A stretch of 64,000 bases of DNA from positions 186,001 through 250,000 of the forward strand of contig JBBFLE010000005.1 of the NCBI GenBank assembly GCA_037481695.1, given 5' to 3'. Shown piece by piece: positions 8,102-19,700 of the stretch. The notes beneath the pieces are model-generated. The model was given only the letters and a program-made list of their open reading frames with translations. It searched no databases and was not told the DNA's origin. Numbering within the stretch: the first letter of the stretch is position 1; every line of letters begins with the position of its first letter. The translations under genes and the position numbers were made by a program. Source of the stretch: a bacterium (GTDB lineage: Bacteria > Desulfobacterota > Desulfocorpusculales > Desulfocorpusculum).

Positions 8102-9450
8102 TTTGCCGAGTGCTCCTGCTTCTTTTTCCGCCTCAGATCTTTCCAATTCCTGAGCCTCAGGGCCAGTTCCCGCTCCAAGCCCTGCTCACCAGGTTCCCAG
8201 AAGACCTCTGAACTTAGCTCCTGGGGAAGATATTGCTGATCCACGACCTTGTCTGGATCATCGTGGGGGTACCTGTAATCTTTTCCATAGCCCATTTGGG
8301 CCATGAGAGGAGACACGGGATTTCTTAAGGCCAGTGGAACCTGAAGAGGCCCTGTGCGTTTTATGACTTCCTTGAGCTTTCCATATGCCAGGTAAAGGGA
8401 GTTGCTCTTGGGGGCCATGGCCAGATATACGGCTGCCTCAGCCAAAGCCAGGAAGCCCTCGGGGGGGCCCAAGAAGTGGAAAGCCTCCTTGGCAGCCAGC
8501 GCCACCTGCAAAGCCATTGGATCAGCCAGTCCCACATCCTCTGATGCGAAACGCACCATCCTTCTGGCCACATAGAGGGGATCTTCACCCGCTTCCAGCA
8601 TCCTGGCCAGCCAATAAAGGGAGGCATCCGGATCCCCTCCTCTGAGGCTCTTATGAAGAGCGCTTATGAGGTTAAAGTGCTCCTCACCGGCTTTATCGTA
8701 AAGAAGTGGGTGCTGCTGCAGAAGTCTCTTGGCCTCTTCCAAGGATATGTGGCGTGTTCCTGTGCTGTCGGGTCTTGTACCCAAAACCATGGATTCCAGG
8801 ATGTTCAAAGCCACCCTGGCATCCCCGCCTGCGGCCTCGGCAATGGATTCCAGCACTCCTTGTTCCAAGCTGGGCTTGAGGCTTGCAAGCCCCCTTTGAG
8901 GATCCTTCAGGGAGCGAAGCATGAGGGTGAGTATATGTTCTGGGGTGAGGCTGTGTAGCACGAAGACTTGACACCTGGACAGCAGTGCCGCATTCACCTC
9001 AAAAGATGGATTTTCCGTGGTGGCCCCAAGGAAGATGATATCACCCTTTTCCACATGGGGAAGAAAGGCATCCTGCTGAGCCTTGTTGAACCTGTGTAAC
9101 TCATCCACAAAAAGTGCAGTGGGCTTCCCCTGAAGCGAGCGAATTCTCCTGGCCTCCTCCAGGACCTGCCTTACCTCCTTCATTCCGGACAGGACAGCCG
9201 AGAATGCCACCAGCCTGCATCCGGTTTCTTGGGCAAAGAGAAATGCTATGGTGGTCTTACCTGTGCCCGGCGGTCCCCAGAGGATCAAAGAGAAAGGACT
9301 TGAAGCCTCGATGGCTCTTCGAAGAGGAGCTCCTGGAGCTGTCAGATGCTCTTGGCCCACCACCTCGTCCAAGGTGCGAGGCCGCATGCGGTCGGCCAGG
9401 GGACCTTGGGAAGCCCTTTTAGCCATCTTGTCTCTTTGGAAGAGGTCCAA
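8098..9450 (-). CDS. rarA: replication-associated recombination ATPase RarA (MgsA)
   Basis: AAA+ ATPase of the RarA/WRNIP1 family that acts at stalled replication forks. It has 450 residues, close to the family length. Visible features are the N-terminal [22 protein letters not shown], Walker A GPPGTGKT at about 59-66, Walker [10 protein letters not shown], sensor 1 [11 protein letters not shown], and the C-terminal tetramerisation region ([20 protein letters not shown], ending near YPHD). The start is a TTG that gives the canonical MDLF N-terminus; an ATG eight codons later is the alternative. It is the first gene of a minus-strand unit with the TPR and DUF3786 genes. Confidence 0.93.
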   Translation of the reverse strand: MDLFQRDKMAKRASQGPLADRMRPRTLDEVVGQEHLTAPGAPLRRAIEASSPFSLILWGPPGTGKTTIAFLFAQETGCRLVAFSAVLSGMKEVRQVLEEARRIRSLQGKPTALFVDELHRFNKAQQDAFLPHVEKGDIIFLGATTENPSFEVNAALLSRCQVFVLHSLTPEHILTLMLRSLKDPQRGLASLKPSLEQGVLESIAEAAGGDARVALNILESMVLGTRPDSTGTRHISLEEAKRLLQQHPLLYDKAGEEHFNLISALHKSLRGGDPDASLYWLARMLEAGEDPLYVARRMVRFASEDVGLADPMALQVALAAKEAFHFLGPPEGFLALAEAAVYLAMAPKSNSLYLAYGKLKEVIKRTGPLQVPLALRNPVSPLMAQMGYGKDYRYPHDDPDKVVDQQYLPQELSSEVFWEPGEQGLERELALRLRNWKDLRRKKKQEHSAK

Positions 9451-9751
9451 GGAAATAACCCAGTCTAATTAACTTATAGCACAGCCTCCAGGGTCTCTAC
9501 AACCGGACACCCCCAGGCCCATAGCCTATCTTGGAGCCAGAGGTTCTGCCCAGGTATTCTTGAGAGCCGTTCGTCTTTAGTCCCACGTCACCCTCGACCA
9601 GCATTCTCAAAAGGTGTAAAGTTATCTGTCACACATGTTTGGACTCAATCATGAGCCGGGGCAACTAGGTTAGGGGCTGCTCTCCAGAGGGTGAAAATCC
9701 CGCAGCTTTGCTGCTTAGGCCATTTTTTTCAAGAATGGATCCAAGGGTGCT
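9451..9751 (+). other. 301-base divergent intergenic region with a possibly structured leader before the cyclase gene
   Basis: No gene is seen. The 3' half (about 9655-9730) is rich in short complementary segments: GAGCC with GGGGCT, CTC-TCCA-GAG, GGG-TGAAAAT-CCC and GCAGC-TTT-GCTGC, then a run of seven T about 20 bases before the downstream start. This could be a folded 5' leader or an attenuator. I see no full match to a known riboswitch. Confidence 0.35.
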
Positions 9752-10924
9752 GTGGCTATGGACTGGTCGATGGCAATTCTGGCTGACCTGCGATGGCAGG
9801 ATGTCCTGGATATACTTTTCCTGAGCTGGGTGGCCTACTGCATATACACCTGGTTCTGGGGTACCAAGGCTTTGAAAGCCCTGGTGGGGCTCCTGGGGGT
9901 GGGAGTCATCTTCGGAGTAGCCCGGCTGTGGGGCCTTTTCTTGACCAGCTGGGTCTTTCAGGTCCTTTGGCAGGTGGCTGTCTTGCTGGTGATAATCCTT
10001 TTCCAGCCAGAGCTCAGACAGATCCTGGAGAGGGTCAACCCCTTCCGATGGTTGAAACCAAGGGGTAGATCAGACACCGGGGATTGGGTCCAGGCAGTTG
10101 TGGATGCGGTTTTTTCTCTTGCCAGATCCAGGGTGGGGGCCCTCTTGATCCTGGAGAGGACTGAGAGGATCAAGGAGTGGATAGCTGGTGGGGTGCTCCT
10201 GCAGGCCCGGGTGACGGCTCCACTTCTGATGGCAATTTTTCAGAAAGAATCCCCACTGCACGATGGGGCTGCGGTGATCCACAACGGAGAGCTAAAGATG
10301 GCAGGCTGCTTTCTTCCCCTTAGCCTATCAGATGGTTTGCCGCAGCATCTGGGAACCAGGCACAGGGCAGCCCTGGGTCTTTCAGAGAGGTGCGATGCCA
10401 TGGCAGTGGCGGTCTCCGAAGAAAGGGGCACGGTTTCCTTGGCTCAGGGTGGAGAATTCAGGGAGCTTAAGGAACCTCAGGAACTCAAGGACGCATTGGA
10501 GACGTTGGGAGGAAGGCGGGATCCCACAGGCATAGGAAAGCGCACCGCTAAGGTTATCTTCAGGAGGCTTCCGGCCAAGGTGCTTTCCCTTATGATAGTG
10601 ACTTTGCTTTGGGTGGCCCTGGCAGGGAAACAGGATGTGGAGATAAGGCTGTGGGTGCCGGTGGAGGTCCGTAATTTGCCAGAACGTTGGGAGATTCTGG
10701 AACCCCATGAACCCAAGGTGCAGGTTCAGTTACGGGGCATGAGAAAAGATGTGATGACCCTGGACGACTCCAGTGTGTTTGCCGAGCTGGATCTGAGTCT
10801 TGCCCGTTTGGGCCGCAGAACCTTCCGCCTGGGCCCCAAGGAGGTGGTGCTTCCCCACGAGAGGGTGCAGGTTGTTAGAGTGGAGCCCTCGGAAATAAAG
10901 TTCCGATTCCAGGAGAGGAGTTGA
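9752..10924 (+). CDS. cdaA: diadenylate cyclase CdaA fused to a CdaR/YbbR domain
   Basis: Makes cyclic di-AMP from two ATP. Of 390 residues, the first about 90 hold three transmembrane helices, as in CdaA. The DAC domain (about 110-255) carries the catalytic DGA at 171-173 (in ESPLHDGAAVI) and the GTRHRAA motif at 201-207. Unlike ordinary CdaA (about 270 residues), it continues with a fourth transmembrane helix (about 277-291, VLSLMIVTLLWVALAG) and a roughly 95-residue YbbR-like domain. This is the layout of CdaR, the regulator that is usually a separate gene next to cdaA. The predicted topology puts the YbbR part outside the membrane. The start is GTG or the ATG two codons on. It overlaps or abuts the DHH phosphoesterase gene. 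Confidence 0.9.
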   Translation: MAMDWSMAILADLRWQDVLDILFLSWVAYCIYTWFWGTKALKALVGLLGVGVIFGVARLWGLFLTSWVFQVLWQVAVLLVIILFQPELRQILERVNPFRWLKPRGRSDTGDWVQAVVDAVFSLARSRVGALLILERTERIKEWIAGGVLLQARVTAPLLMAIFQKESPLHDGAAVIHNGELKMAGCFLPLSLSDGLPQHLGTRHRAALGLSERCDAMAVAVSEERGTVSLAQGGEFRELKEPQELKDALETLGGRRDPTGIGKRTAKVIFRRLPAKVLSLMIVTLLWVALAGKQDVEIRLWVPVEVRNLPERWEILEPHEPKVQVQLRGMRKDVMTLDDSSVFAELDLSLARLGRRTFRLGPKEVVLPHERVQVVRVEPSEIKFRFQERS

Positions 10925-10929
10925 AGGAT

Positions 10930-11946
10930 ATGGTACATTCTCCCAATTCAGGCCCCAGGCGCTCAGGTAGAACCCACAGCACCAAGGAGAATCTGAAGAG
11001 CTTCCTCGGGCTTTTCGGGCATTCGGAGAATGTCCTGGTGCTCTTGTACCCGGATCCTGATTCCATGGCAAGCGCCCTGGCGGTCAAGAGACTTCTTTGG
11101 AAACATGTTCAAAGGGTTGTGATCACTTACATAGGGGAGATCCAGCGCCTGGAGAATCAGGCCATGATGGAGCTGCTCAGGATACCCCTGGTGCGCATAA
11201 GCCAGGTGGATGTGGATTATTTTCAGAAGAAGGTTCTTGTGGATTCACAGCCTCATCATTACGAGGCATTTGGGCGTTTGAGCTATGACGCCATAATCGA
11301 CCACCATCCCCTGGTGGGGGATGTGAAGGCATCCTTTGTGGACATCCGACCTGAGTACGGAGCTACGGCCACTATACTCATTGAATATTTGAGGGCCGCC
11401 GGGATAAAGCCCTCCACCAACCTGGCAACGGCTTTGCTTTACGCCATCAAGACAGATACGGCCAATTTCGAGCGGGATGCCACCGAGCAGGATGTGAAGG
11501 AATTTCGTTACGTGTTTCAGTACGCCAACATGAATCTGCTGCGAAAGATAGAGTTGTCGGAGCTCAGGCTAAGTGACCTGAGGTATTTCCGACAGGCTCT
11601 GGAACGCATGGTGGTAAACAAAAAGGGCATATTCGCCCATCTGGGGGAAGTGGAGACTCCGGATCTGTGTGTTCAGATAGCGGATTTTTTCATGAGGGTC
11701 CACGGCATGAAGTGGACATTTGTCTCTGGTCTTTATAGAGGCAAGCTGGTGGTAATAATACGCAATGATGGCTATCGCAAGGATGCAGGAAGACTTGCCA
11801 GGAGGGCCTTCGGAGCCTTTGGCTCTGCTGGCGGTCACCGAGGAGCGGCCAGGGCGGAGGTGCCACTGGAAGCATTGAGGGAGATGGGTATGGAAACATC
11901 GGATTCCAATGTGCAGAAATTCGTGCGCGATCGGCTGGAGTTCTGA
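10930..11946 (+). CDS. DHH/DHHA1-family phosphoesterase, candidate c-di-AMP or pApA hydrolase
   Basis: 338 residues with the two-domain DHH-DHHA1 fold. Visible motifs are PDPDSMASAL at 41-50, the D105 region KVLVDSQPHH, the DHH signature IIDHHPL at 124-126, D176 in IKTDTANF, and the DHHA1 glycine motif GSAGGHRGAAR near the C-terminus. Relatives (NrnA, GdpP, the DhhP class) degrade nanoRNA, pAp or c-di-AMP. Placement directly after the diadenylate cyclase suggests turnover of c-di-AMP or its product pApA. The first motif normally carries a histidine three residues before the first proline (HxxPDxD); here that position is Leu, so metal site 1 may be altered. The ATG at 10930 has a good ribosome site (AGGAGAGGAG); a TTG at 10921 overlapping the previous stop is the alternative. 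Confidence 0.8.
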   Translation: MVHSPNSGPRRSGRTHSTKENLKSFLGLFGHSENVLVLLYPDPDSMASALAVKRLLWKHVQRVVITYIGEIQRLENQAMMELLRIPLVRISQVDVDYFQKKVLVDSQPHHYEAFGRLSYDAIIDHHPLVGDVKASFVDIRPEYGATATILIEYLRAAGIKPSTNLATALLYAIKTDTANFERDATEQDVKEFRYVFQYANMNLLRKIELSELRLSDLRYFRQALERMVVNKKGIFAHLGEVETPDLCVQIADFFMRVHGMKWTFVSGLYRGKLVVIIRNDGYRKDAGRLARRAFGAFGSAGGHRGAARAEVPLEALREMGMETSDSNVQKFVRDRLEF

Positions 11947-11967
11947 GAAAGGCTTCTGCCCCCCCCC

Positions 11968-11995
11968 TTGCATTCCGCCAAATAGTGCTTATAAG
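11968..11995 (+). promoter_or_regulatory. candidate promoter of groES-groEL
   Basis: TTGCAT at 11968-11973 and TATAAG at 11990-11995 with a 16-base spacer, about 100 bases before groES. The -10 matches 5 of 6 consensus positions and the -35 only 3. No CIRCE inverted repeat is seen in this interval, so HrcA control is not supported. Confidence 0.4.
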
Positions 11996-12096
11996 AAAAA
12001 CAGATTTTTGCTTTCATCCCCCAAGGGGATCCTTTCCAAGTGTAGCAAGGCCGTTTGGTCGGCCCTAGATCAAAATTCAGGAAGGAGGTTTCCGAA

Positions 12097-12384
12097 ATGA
12101 ACGTGAAGCCGCTGCATGACCGAGTCCTCATCAAGCGAATCGAGGAGGAGGAGAAGACAAAGGGTGGGATAATCATTCCTGACACTGCCAAGGAGAAGCC
12201 CATCCAGGGGAAGGTGATAGCTGTGGGCAAAGGGAAGGTCACAGACGACGGGAAGGTTGTACCTCTGGAGGTCAAGGAGGGCGACAGGGTTCTTTTTGGC
12301 AAGTATGCAGGCACCGAGGTCAAGATCGATGGCGAGGAGCACCTGATCATGAGGGAGGACGACATCCTGGCCATCATCACCTGA
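12097..12384 (+). CDS. groES: co-chaperonin GroES
   Basis: The 10-kDa lid of the GroEL chaperonin. It has 95 residues starting at the ATG after the ribosome site GAAGGAGG. It shows the classic sequence: [19 protein letters not shown], the mobile loop [16 protein letters not shown], the IAVGKGK turn, and the roof and C-terminal strand [12 protein letters not shown]. It is followed after 66 bases by groEL in the usual bicistronic operon. Confidence 0.98.
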   Translation: MNVKPLHDRVLIKRIEEEEKTKGGIIIPDTAKEKPIQGKVIAVGKGKVTDDGKVVPLEVKEGDRVLFGKYAGTEVKIDGEEHLIMREDDILAIIT

Positions 12385-12447
12385 TGAGATGATGGGTTTC
12401 AAAAAAAACCACTTGTGGACCAGACGAGAAGAAAAGGAGGGTTTTGA

Positions 12448-14076
<1,629 letters not shown>

Positions 14077-14105
14077 TATGATTTGAACCAATAATGTGGG
14101 GAAAA

Positions 14106-14131
14106 GGCCGGGGCCTCCCGGCCTTTTTTTT
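14106..14131 (+). terminator. intrinsic terminator after groEL
   Basis: A perfect 7-bp stem GGCCGGG (14106-14112) and CCCGGCC (14117-14123), with the loop GCCT, runs straight into eight T residues (14124-14131). It lies 29 bases after the groEL stop. Confidence 0.95.
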
Positions 14132-14246
14132 GTCCATGTCTGTTTTCTTGGTTGACTTGGCTTTGAGGAGTGGCTATGGTTATGGATAACCAACCGGGTC
14201 AAGACCCGTGCACAGCCCAATAATACAAAGGAAGGGACGCCCGACA

Positions 14247-14666
14247 ATGACGTCCAAGAGAAGCCTTACAGAGGAACAGATGGCACAGATAGTGGCCCTT
14301 CTCAACGAGAGGAGAAGGGCCATAGAGGAGGAACTCAGGAGGAATCTGAGTCGTGCCCTGGAGGAAGGGGGGGAGGAGACCACGGTGGTTAACGTGGAGG
14401 AAGGCGACGAGTCCAGGGTGGACGTAGGGAAAGAGACGGACTATCAAGTCATGAGCATGCGAAGTCAGGAGCTCAAACAGATCAAGGAGGCCCTCTTGAG
14501 GATCGAATCCGGGGAATACGGCCTTTGCGAGGAATGCGGGAGCGCCATCAGGTTCGAAAGGCTCAAGGCCATGCCTTTTGCTCAGCTTTGTCGCTCATGT
14601 CAGGAGGAGATGGAGAGGGCCAAACGAGACAAGCAGTGGGGTCCAAGGGCTCCTCACAGAGGCTAG
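14247..14666 (+). CDS. DksA/TraR-family zinc-finger protein
   Basis: 139 residues. RNA-polymerase secondary-channel binders of this family modulate stable-RNA and amino-acid promoters, often with ppGpp. Here a long N-terminal coiled coil (about 1-85) is followed by the C4 finger CEECGSAIRFERLKAMPFAQ...CRSC, with CxxC-x17-CxxC spacing. The acidic tip residues of E. coli DksA (DxxDxA) are not exactly kept; EEGDESRVDVGKETD lies in that area. The ATG at 14247 is chosen because AAGGAAGGG lies 10 bases upstream; a GTG at 14208 would add 13 unrelated residues. It precedes ftsH. Confidence 0.85.
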   Translation: MTSKRSLTEEQMAQIVALLNERRRAIEEELRRNLSRALEEGGEETTVVNVEEGDESRVDVGKETDYQVMSMRSQELKQIKEALLRIESGEYGLCEECGSAIRFERLKAMPFAQLCRSCQEEMERAKRDKQWGPRAPHRG

Positions 14667-14756
14667 AGTCCTGGCCGGACTGGGGAAGGAAGTTGAGGTG
14701 GTGAAAAAGGAGTCTCACAGATCTCGGATGAGGATGATGTTGCAAGGAGGGTTGGG

Positions 14757-16730
14757 ATGGCGCAAATGGTAAAAGACAAGGGTCCAAAGCCGGCCCCCCC
14801 CAACTGGATTCAGGATTTTCTTCCTGGTCAGGGCTCGGGTAGAAAAAAAATACCTCCCAAGACACACTTCAGCCTTTGGTACTTTCTGATCGTGATATCG
14901 GTCTTGATACTGTTTCAAAATCTTTACCTGGCCGGGCAGACCCAGACCATTCCATACAGCCAGTTCAAGTCTTTGGTTACTCAGGGGAAGGTGGATCAGG
15001 TGATCATAGAACCCGATGTGATCACGGGTACGCTTAAGCCCGAGGGGGCTTCGGCCAGGGGGTCCAGGTTCCGTACCTTCAGGGTGGAGGACAAGGCTCT
15101 TGTGGAAACTCTGGAACAAGGGGGGGTTATCTACTCAGGGAGTTACGAGAACAAGTTTCTCAGCGGCCTTTTGTCCTGGGTAGTGCCCATGGCGGTTTTC
15201 ATGCTCATCTGGTTCTACCTCATCAGGAAGATGGGAGGGGGAGCAGGAGTCATGTCCTTCGGCAAGAGCAGGGCCAGGATCTATGCCGAGGATGAGGTAA
15301 AGGTGACATTTCAGGATGTGGCTGGCATAGACGAGGCCAAGGAGGAACTGGAAGAGGTGGTGGAGTTCCTCAGAAACCCTGAGAAATACAGGCAGCTCGG
15401 AGGGCGGATTCCCAAAGGGGTCTTGCTGGTGGGGCCCCCTGGCACCGGCAAGACCCTTCTAGCCAGGGCCGTGGCAGGAGAGGCCAAGGTGCCCTTTTTC
15501 AGTATGAGCGGCTCGGAATTTGTGGAGATGTTTGTGGGGGTGGGAGCGGCCAGGGTCAGGGACATGTTCCGCCAGGCTCAGGAGCATGCCCCTTGCATAG
15601 TTTTTATAGATGAGCTGGATGCCCTTGGAAAGGCAAGGGGTTTGAGTCCATTAGGGGGGCATGACGAGAGGGAACAGACCCTCAACCAGCTTCTGGTGGA
15701 AATGGATGGATTTGATCCGGCCAAGGGGGTCATCATCATGGCCGCCACCAACAGACCCGAGATCTTGGACCCTGCTTTGCTCAGGCCGGGCAGATTCGAC
15801 AGGCAGGTGCTCATAGACCGTCCTGACATAAAGGGTCGGGAGGCTATTTTGAAGGTACACGTCTCCGGAGTGAAACTGGCCAAGAACGTGAATCTGCAGG
15901 AAGTGGCTGCCAGGACTCCCGGATTCGTGGGTGCGGATCTGGCCAACCTGGTCAATGAGGCTGCTCTCAGGGCGGCCCGCAGAGGCAAGAAGGCAGTGGA
16001 CATGCAGGACTTTGACGAGGCCATAGATCGGATAATCGGAGGTCTGGAAAAGAAAAACAGGGTCATGAACGCCAGGGAAAAACAGATAGTGGCTTACCAT
16101 GAAACAGGCCATGCACTGGTGGCCGAGGCAGTTCCCAATGCGGATCCTGTCAGAAAAATATCAATAATCCCAAGGGGCATAGCAGCCCTGGGTTACACCC
16201 AGCAGCTTCCTACAGAGGACAGATATCTCATGACTCGTTCTGAGCTGGAGGACCGTATTGCCGTGTTGCTGGGGGGCAGGGTGGCAGAGGAAATAACCTT
16301 TCAAGACGTCTCCACAGGCGCCCAAAACGACCTGCAAAGAGCCACTGATCTGGCCCGTTCCATGATAATGGAATACGGTATGAGCGAAAGGTTGGGACTG
16401 GTGACCTTCCAGAAGGAGCGCAGGTCCATGTTTCTGGAAAGCCCTGCTATCCCTCGGGACTACAGCGAGGAGAGGGCCCGCATGATAGACGAGGAGGTGG
16501 AGGGGATCCTGAGCCGGGCCCACGAGAGGGTCAAAGGGATATTGGAAGAAAGACGGGAGCTGCTGGATAAGGTGGCCAAGACCTTGCTGGAAAAGGAGGT
16601 GATGGAGGGAAAGGAATTACGCTCCATGATCCAGGAGGCCGGCTTCGAGGTCAGAGAAGAACCCCTGGAAAAGGAGAGATCCAGGCTCAAGAAAAAGCAG
16701 GATAGCAAGACACCATCAGCCACCGAGTGA
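14757..16730 (+). CDS. ftsH: ATP-dependent zinc metalloprotease FtsH
   Basis: Membrane-anchored AAA+ protease that degrades misfolded membrane proteins and regulatory targets. It has 657 residues with two transmembrane helices (about 40-58 and 137-156) around a periplasmic loop. The AAA domain has Walker A GPPGTGKT (226-233), Walker [10 protein letters not shown], the pore loop [14 protein letters not shown] and the second region of homology [19 protein letters not shown]. The protease site HETGH is at about 448-452. The ribosome site AAGGAGGG precedes the ATG. It converges with uvrA, with only 27 bases between the two stops and no terminator seen. Confidence 0.98.
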   Translation: MAQMVKDKGPKPAPPNWIQDFLPGQGSGRKKIPPKTHFSLWYFLIVISVLILFQNLYLAGQTQTIPYSQFKSLVTQGKVDQVIIEPDVITGTLKPEGASARGSRFRTFRVEDKALVETLEQGGVIYSGSYENKFLSGLLSWVVPMAVFMLIWFYLIRKMGGGAGVMSFGKSRARIYAEDEVKVTFQDVAGIDEAKEELEEVVEFLRNPEKYRQLGGRIPKGVLLVGPPGTGKTLLARAVAGEAKVPFFSMSGSEFVEMFVGVGAARVRDMFRQAQEHAPCIVFIDELDALGKARGLSPLGGHDEREQTLNQLLVEMDGFDPAKGVIIMAATNRPEILDPALLRPGRFDRQVLIDRPDIKGREAILKVHVSGVKLAKNVNLQEVAARTPGFVGADLANLVNEAALRAARRGKKAVDMQDFDEAIDRIIGGLEKKNRVMNAREKQIVAYHETGHALVAEAVPNADPVRKISIIPRGIAALGYTQQLPTEDRYLMTRSELEDRIAVLLGGRVAEEITFQDVSTGAQNDLQRATDLARSMIMEYGMSERLGLVTFQKERRSMFLESPAIPRDYSEERARMIDEEVEGILSRAHERVKGILEERRELLDKVAKTLLEKEVMEGKELRSMIQEAGFEVREEPLEKERSRLKKKQDSKTPSATE

Positions 16731-16757
16731 ATCCTAAGGCCTCAGGGCAGCTGGTAT

Positions 16758-19700
16758 CTATATTCTTTCCAGGTGCTTCTTGAGCCATCGGGCCGTGTGA
16801 GAAGTATCCTGATGTTCAAGGATCTCCCAGGGCGAGCCCTGGGCCACTATGCGGCCTCCATCATCTCCGGCTTCTGGGCCCAGGTCTATGATGTGGTCAG
16901 CCGAGGCAATAACGTCCAACTGGTGTTCCACAACAACCACTGTATCTCCCCTGTCCACAAGGCTTTGAAGGGTGCTTATGAGCCTTTGCACATCGGTTGT
17001 GTGAAGACCTGTGGTGGGCTCGTCGAGTACGTAAAGGTTTCTGCCGTTACTGGGCCTGGAGAGTTCCTGGGCCAGCTTCACCCTCTGGGCTTCTCCGCCT
17101 GAGAGGGTGGGGCTTGGCTGCCCCAGGGTCAAATAACCCAGCCCCAGCTCCTGGAGCAGCCTAAGAGGTCTTCGGATCTGAGGCACTGCAGAGAAAAACT
17201 CCAGGGCTTCTTCGATGCTCATCTGGAGCACCTCCCCGATGGATCTGCCCTTGTAGGTGACAGAGAGGGTTTCCCTGTTGAAACGGGCTCCCTCACAAGC
17301 CTCGCACAAGACGTAAACATCTGGCAGAAAGCTCATCTCCTTGCGCAGGATCCCCTGTCCTTCGCAAACAGGACACCTGCCTGGACTCAGGTTGAAGGAG
17401 AACCTGCCTGAGTTGTATCCCTTGGCCCTGGCTTCTGGTAGTGCGGCATAGAGCCTGCGGATCTGATCCCAGACCTTCACATAGGTGGCTGGGGTTGATC
17501 TGGGAGTTCGGCCTATGGGGGAATGGTCCACCTCCAAGACCCTTTCCAACATCTCCCAACCTTCTATGGCATCGCAGATTCCTGCTTCATTGTCCTGGGG
17601 GACCCCGTTCTTGGACAGGAGCTTCTTGAGTCCGTTGTAGAGCACGTCCTGGACCAGTGAACTCTTCCCCGAGCCTGAAACCCCCGTCACACAGGTGAGG
17701 GTGCCCAGGGGTATTTTCACATCCAATCCTTTCAGATTGTGCTGACGGGCATTGCGGATGAGCAGGTATTGCCCGTTTCTGGCTTCTCTGGCCTTACATG
17801 GGATGCCTTTGGCCCTTCTTTCCTCCAAGGCCCTAACCGTGAGGGATATTTCCTTGTCTTTCAACTGTTCCCAGGTGCCCTGGGCCAATATCTCTCCACC
17901 ATACCTGCCTGCTCCAGGGCCCAGATCCACTATCCAGTCCGCTTCCCGGATGGTGTCCTCATCGTGTTCCACCAATATGACGGTGTTGCCCCGGTCTCGA
18001 AGTTGCCTCAAACTCTCGGCCAGAAGCGCATGGTCTCTGGGGTGGAGCCCTATGGTGGGTTCATCCAGCACATAGCACACCCCCCTTAGGTTTGAGCCCA
18101 ACTGGGCCGCCAGCCTGATCCTCTGCGCCTCGCCTCCGGAGAGGGTCTCAGCCGAGCGGTCCAGCCTCAAGTATCCCACACCCAGGCGAAGCAGAGTCTC
18201 AAGCCTGGTGCTTATCTCCCTGACCAGAGGATCAGCCACCTGTTGCGCGGCTTCCCTGAAGCGTACCTCCTTCCAAAAACGGTAAGCCTCAAGGATGCTC
18301 ATGGAGACCATCTCCCCTATGCTCAGACCAAGCACCTTCACAGCCCTGGCGCTGGTGGTGAGGCGCTCTCCACCACATTGTGGACATATGCGCTTTCCCA
18401 GCTCCTCCAAGACCCCCAGGCCATCGCAGCTCGGACATGCCCCCATGGGGCTATTGAAAGAGAAGTGGCGGGGGTCCAACTCACCGAACCCCTTGAGGCA
18501 CCTGGGGCACTGGCGCCGGTTGCTAAATGTCTCCTGAAGACCCCCCTGGGGAAGCACCATGATGGTTCCTTCCCCATAGCCCATGGCGGTCTCCACCAAG
18601 TTCTGAAGCCCCGAGAGGTCTCTTGGATCTACCAGCAGATTCTGGGCCACCACCCATTCTATCCAGTGTTCCTTGTAACGATCCAACTGGGGTACTGATG
18701 GGCCAGGGTAGATCCTCCCATCCACCCTAACCGCGGGAAGCCCCAACCTGTAGGCCTGAAGAATCGTGGATTTGTGAGTGCCTTTCCTGCCCACTATACG
18801 TGGAGCCAAGAGGCATATCTGCTTGCCCTTGAACCTTTGCAACATGGCTTCCATAACCGAGGCCAGCCTTCCGGTGGAAATGGGAATGTTGCAGGAGGGA
18901 CAGTATTGCACCCCCAGCCTGGCAAAAAGGAGCCTCATGAAGTGATAGATCTCGGTTAGGGTGGCCACGGTGGATCTTCGGCCTGCTTTGGCAGTTCTTT
19001 GCTCTATGGCCACCGTGGGGGGAATCCCGGCCACCAGGTCCACGTCAGGACGATCCATGACCTTGAGATATTGGCGCACATAAGCTGGAAGGCTTTCCAA
19101 ATAGCGCCTTTGGCCCTCATTGAAAAGGATGTCAAAGGCAAGAGTGGACTTGCCAGAGCCTGAGACTCCGGTTATCACCACTATCTTGTCCCTGGGAATG
19201 TCCAAGGAGATCTCCTTGAGGTTGTGCTCTCTGGCTCCCCGCACTTGGATGGCATTGTCAAGCGGCCAGGCGGGCTCCTGTTGCCAGTGGCTGAGAGGCT
19301 CCGTAACAACCGTGGTGCTAAACCGGGAGGGTCCTTCCAGAACCGCTTTGAGGTATCTGCCTGTATGGGACTGGGTGCATTGGGCTATGGCCTCCGGAGG
19401 ACCCTGGGCAACTATGTATCCACCTGCATCGCCCCCCTCAGGCCCCAGGTCTATTACGTGGTCCGCTGATTTTATTACATCCAGGTGGTGCTCCACGACC
19501 ACCACCGTGTGGCCCATTTCCACAAGTTCCTGTAAGACCTCCAGGAGTTTTTGCACATCCTGGAGGTGGAGGCCGGTTGTGGGTTCATCCAGAAGAAAAA
19601 GAGTGCTGGGCTGCCAGGGTGTAAGAAATCTGGCCAGGCGAAGCCTCTGGGCCTCACCTCCCGAAAGGGTGCTCAGAGGCTGGCCCAGGGTGAGGTAACC

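Noticed and set aside
9655-9720. c-di-AMP (ydaO) or cobalamin riboswitch upstream of the cyclase
   Set aside because: Only short pieces agree; the conserved cores (CCGACAGCTAA-like and CCCGCAACTG-like) are missing. Kept only as an unclassified leader.
11947-12096. CIRCE element upstream of groES
   Set aside because: No TTAGCACTC/GAGTGCTAA inverted repeat is present; only a sigma70-like promoter candidate.
19120-19698. Plus-strand ORF of 192 codons inside uvrA
   Set aside because: Antisense to conserved UvrA Walker and signature motifs; no independent evidence.
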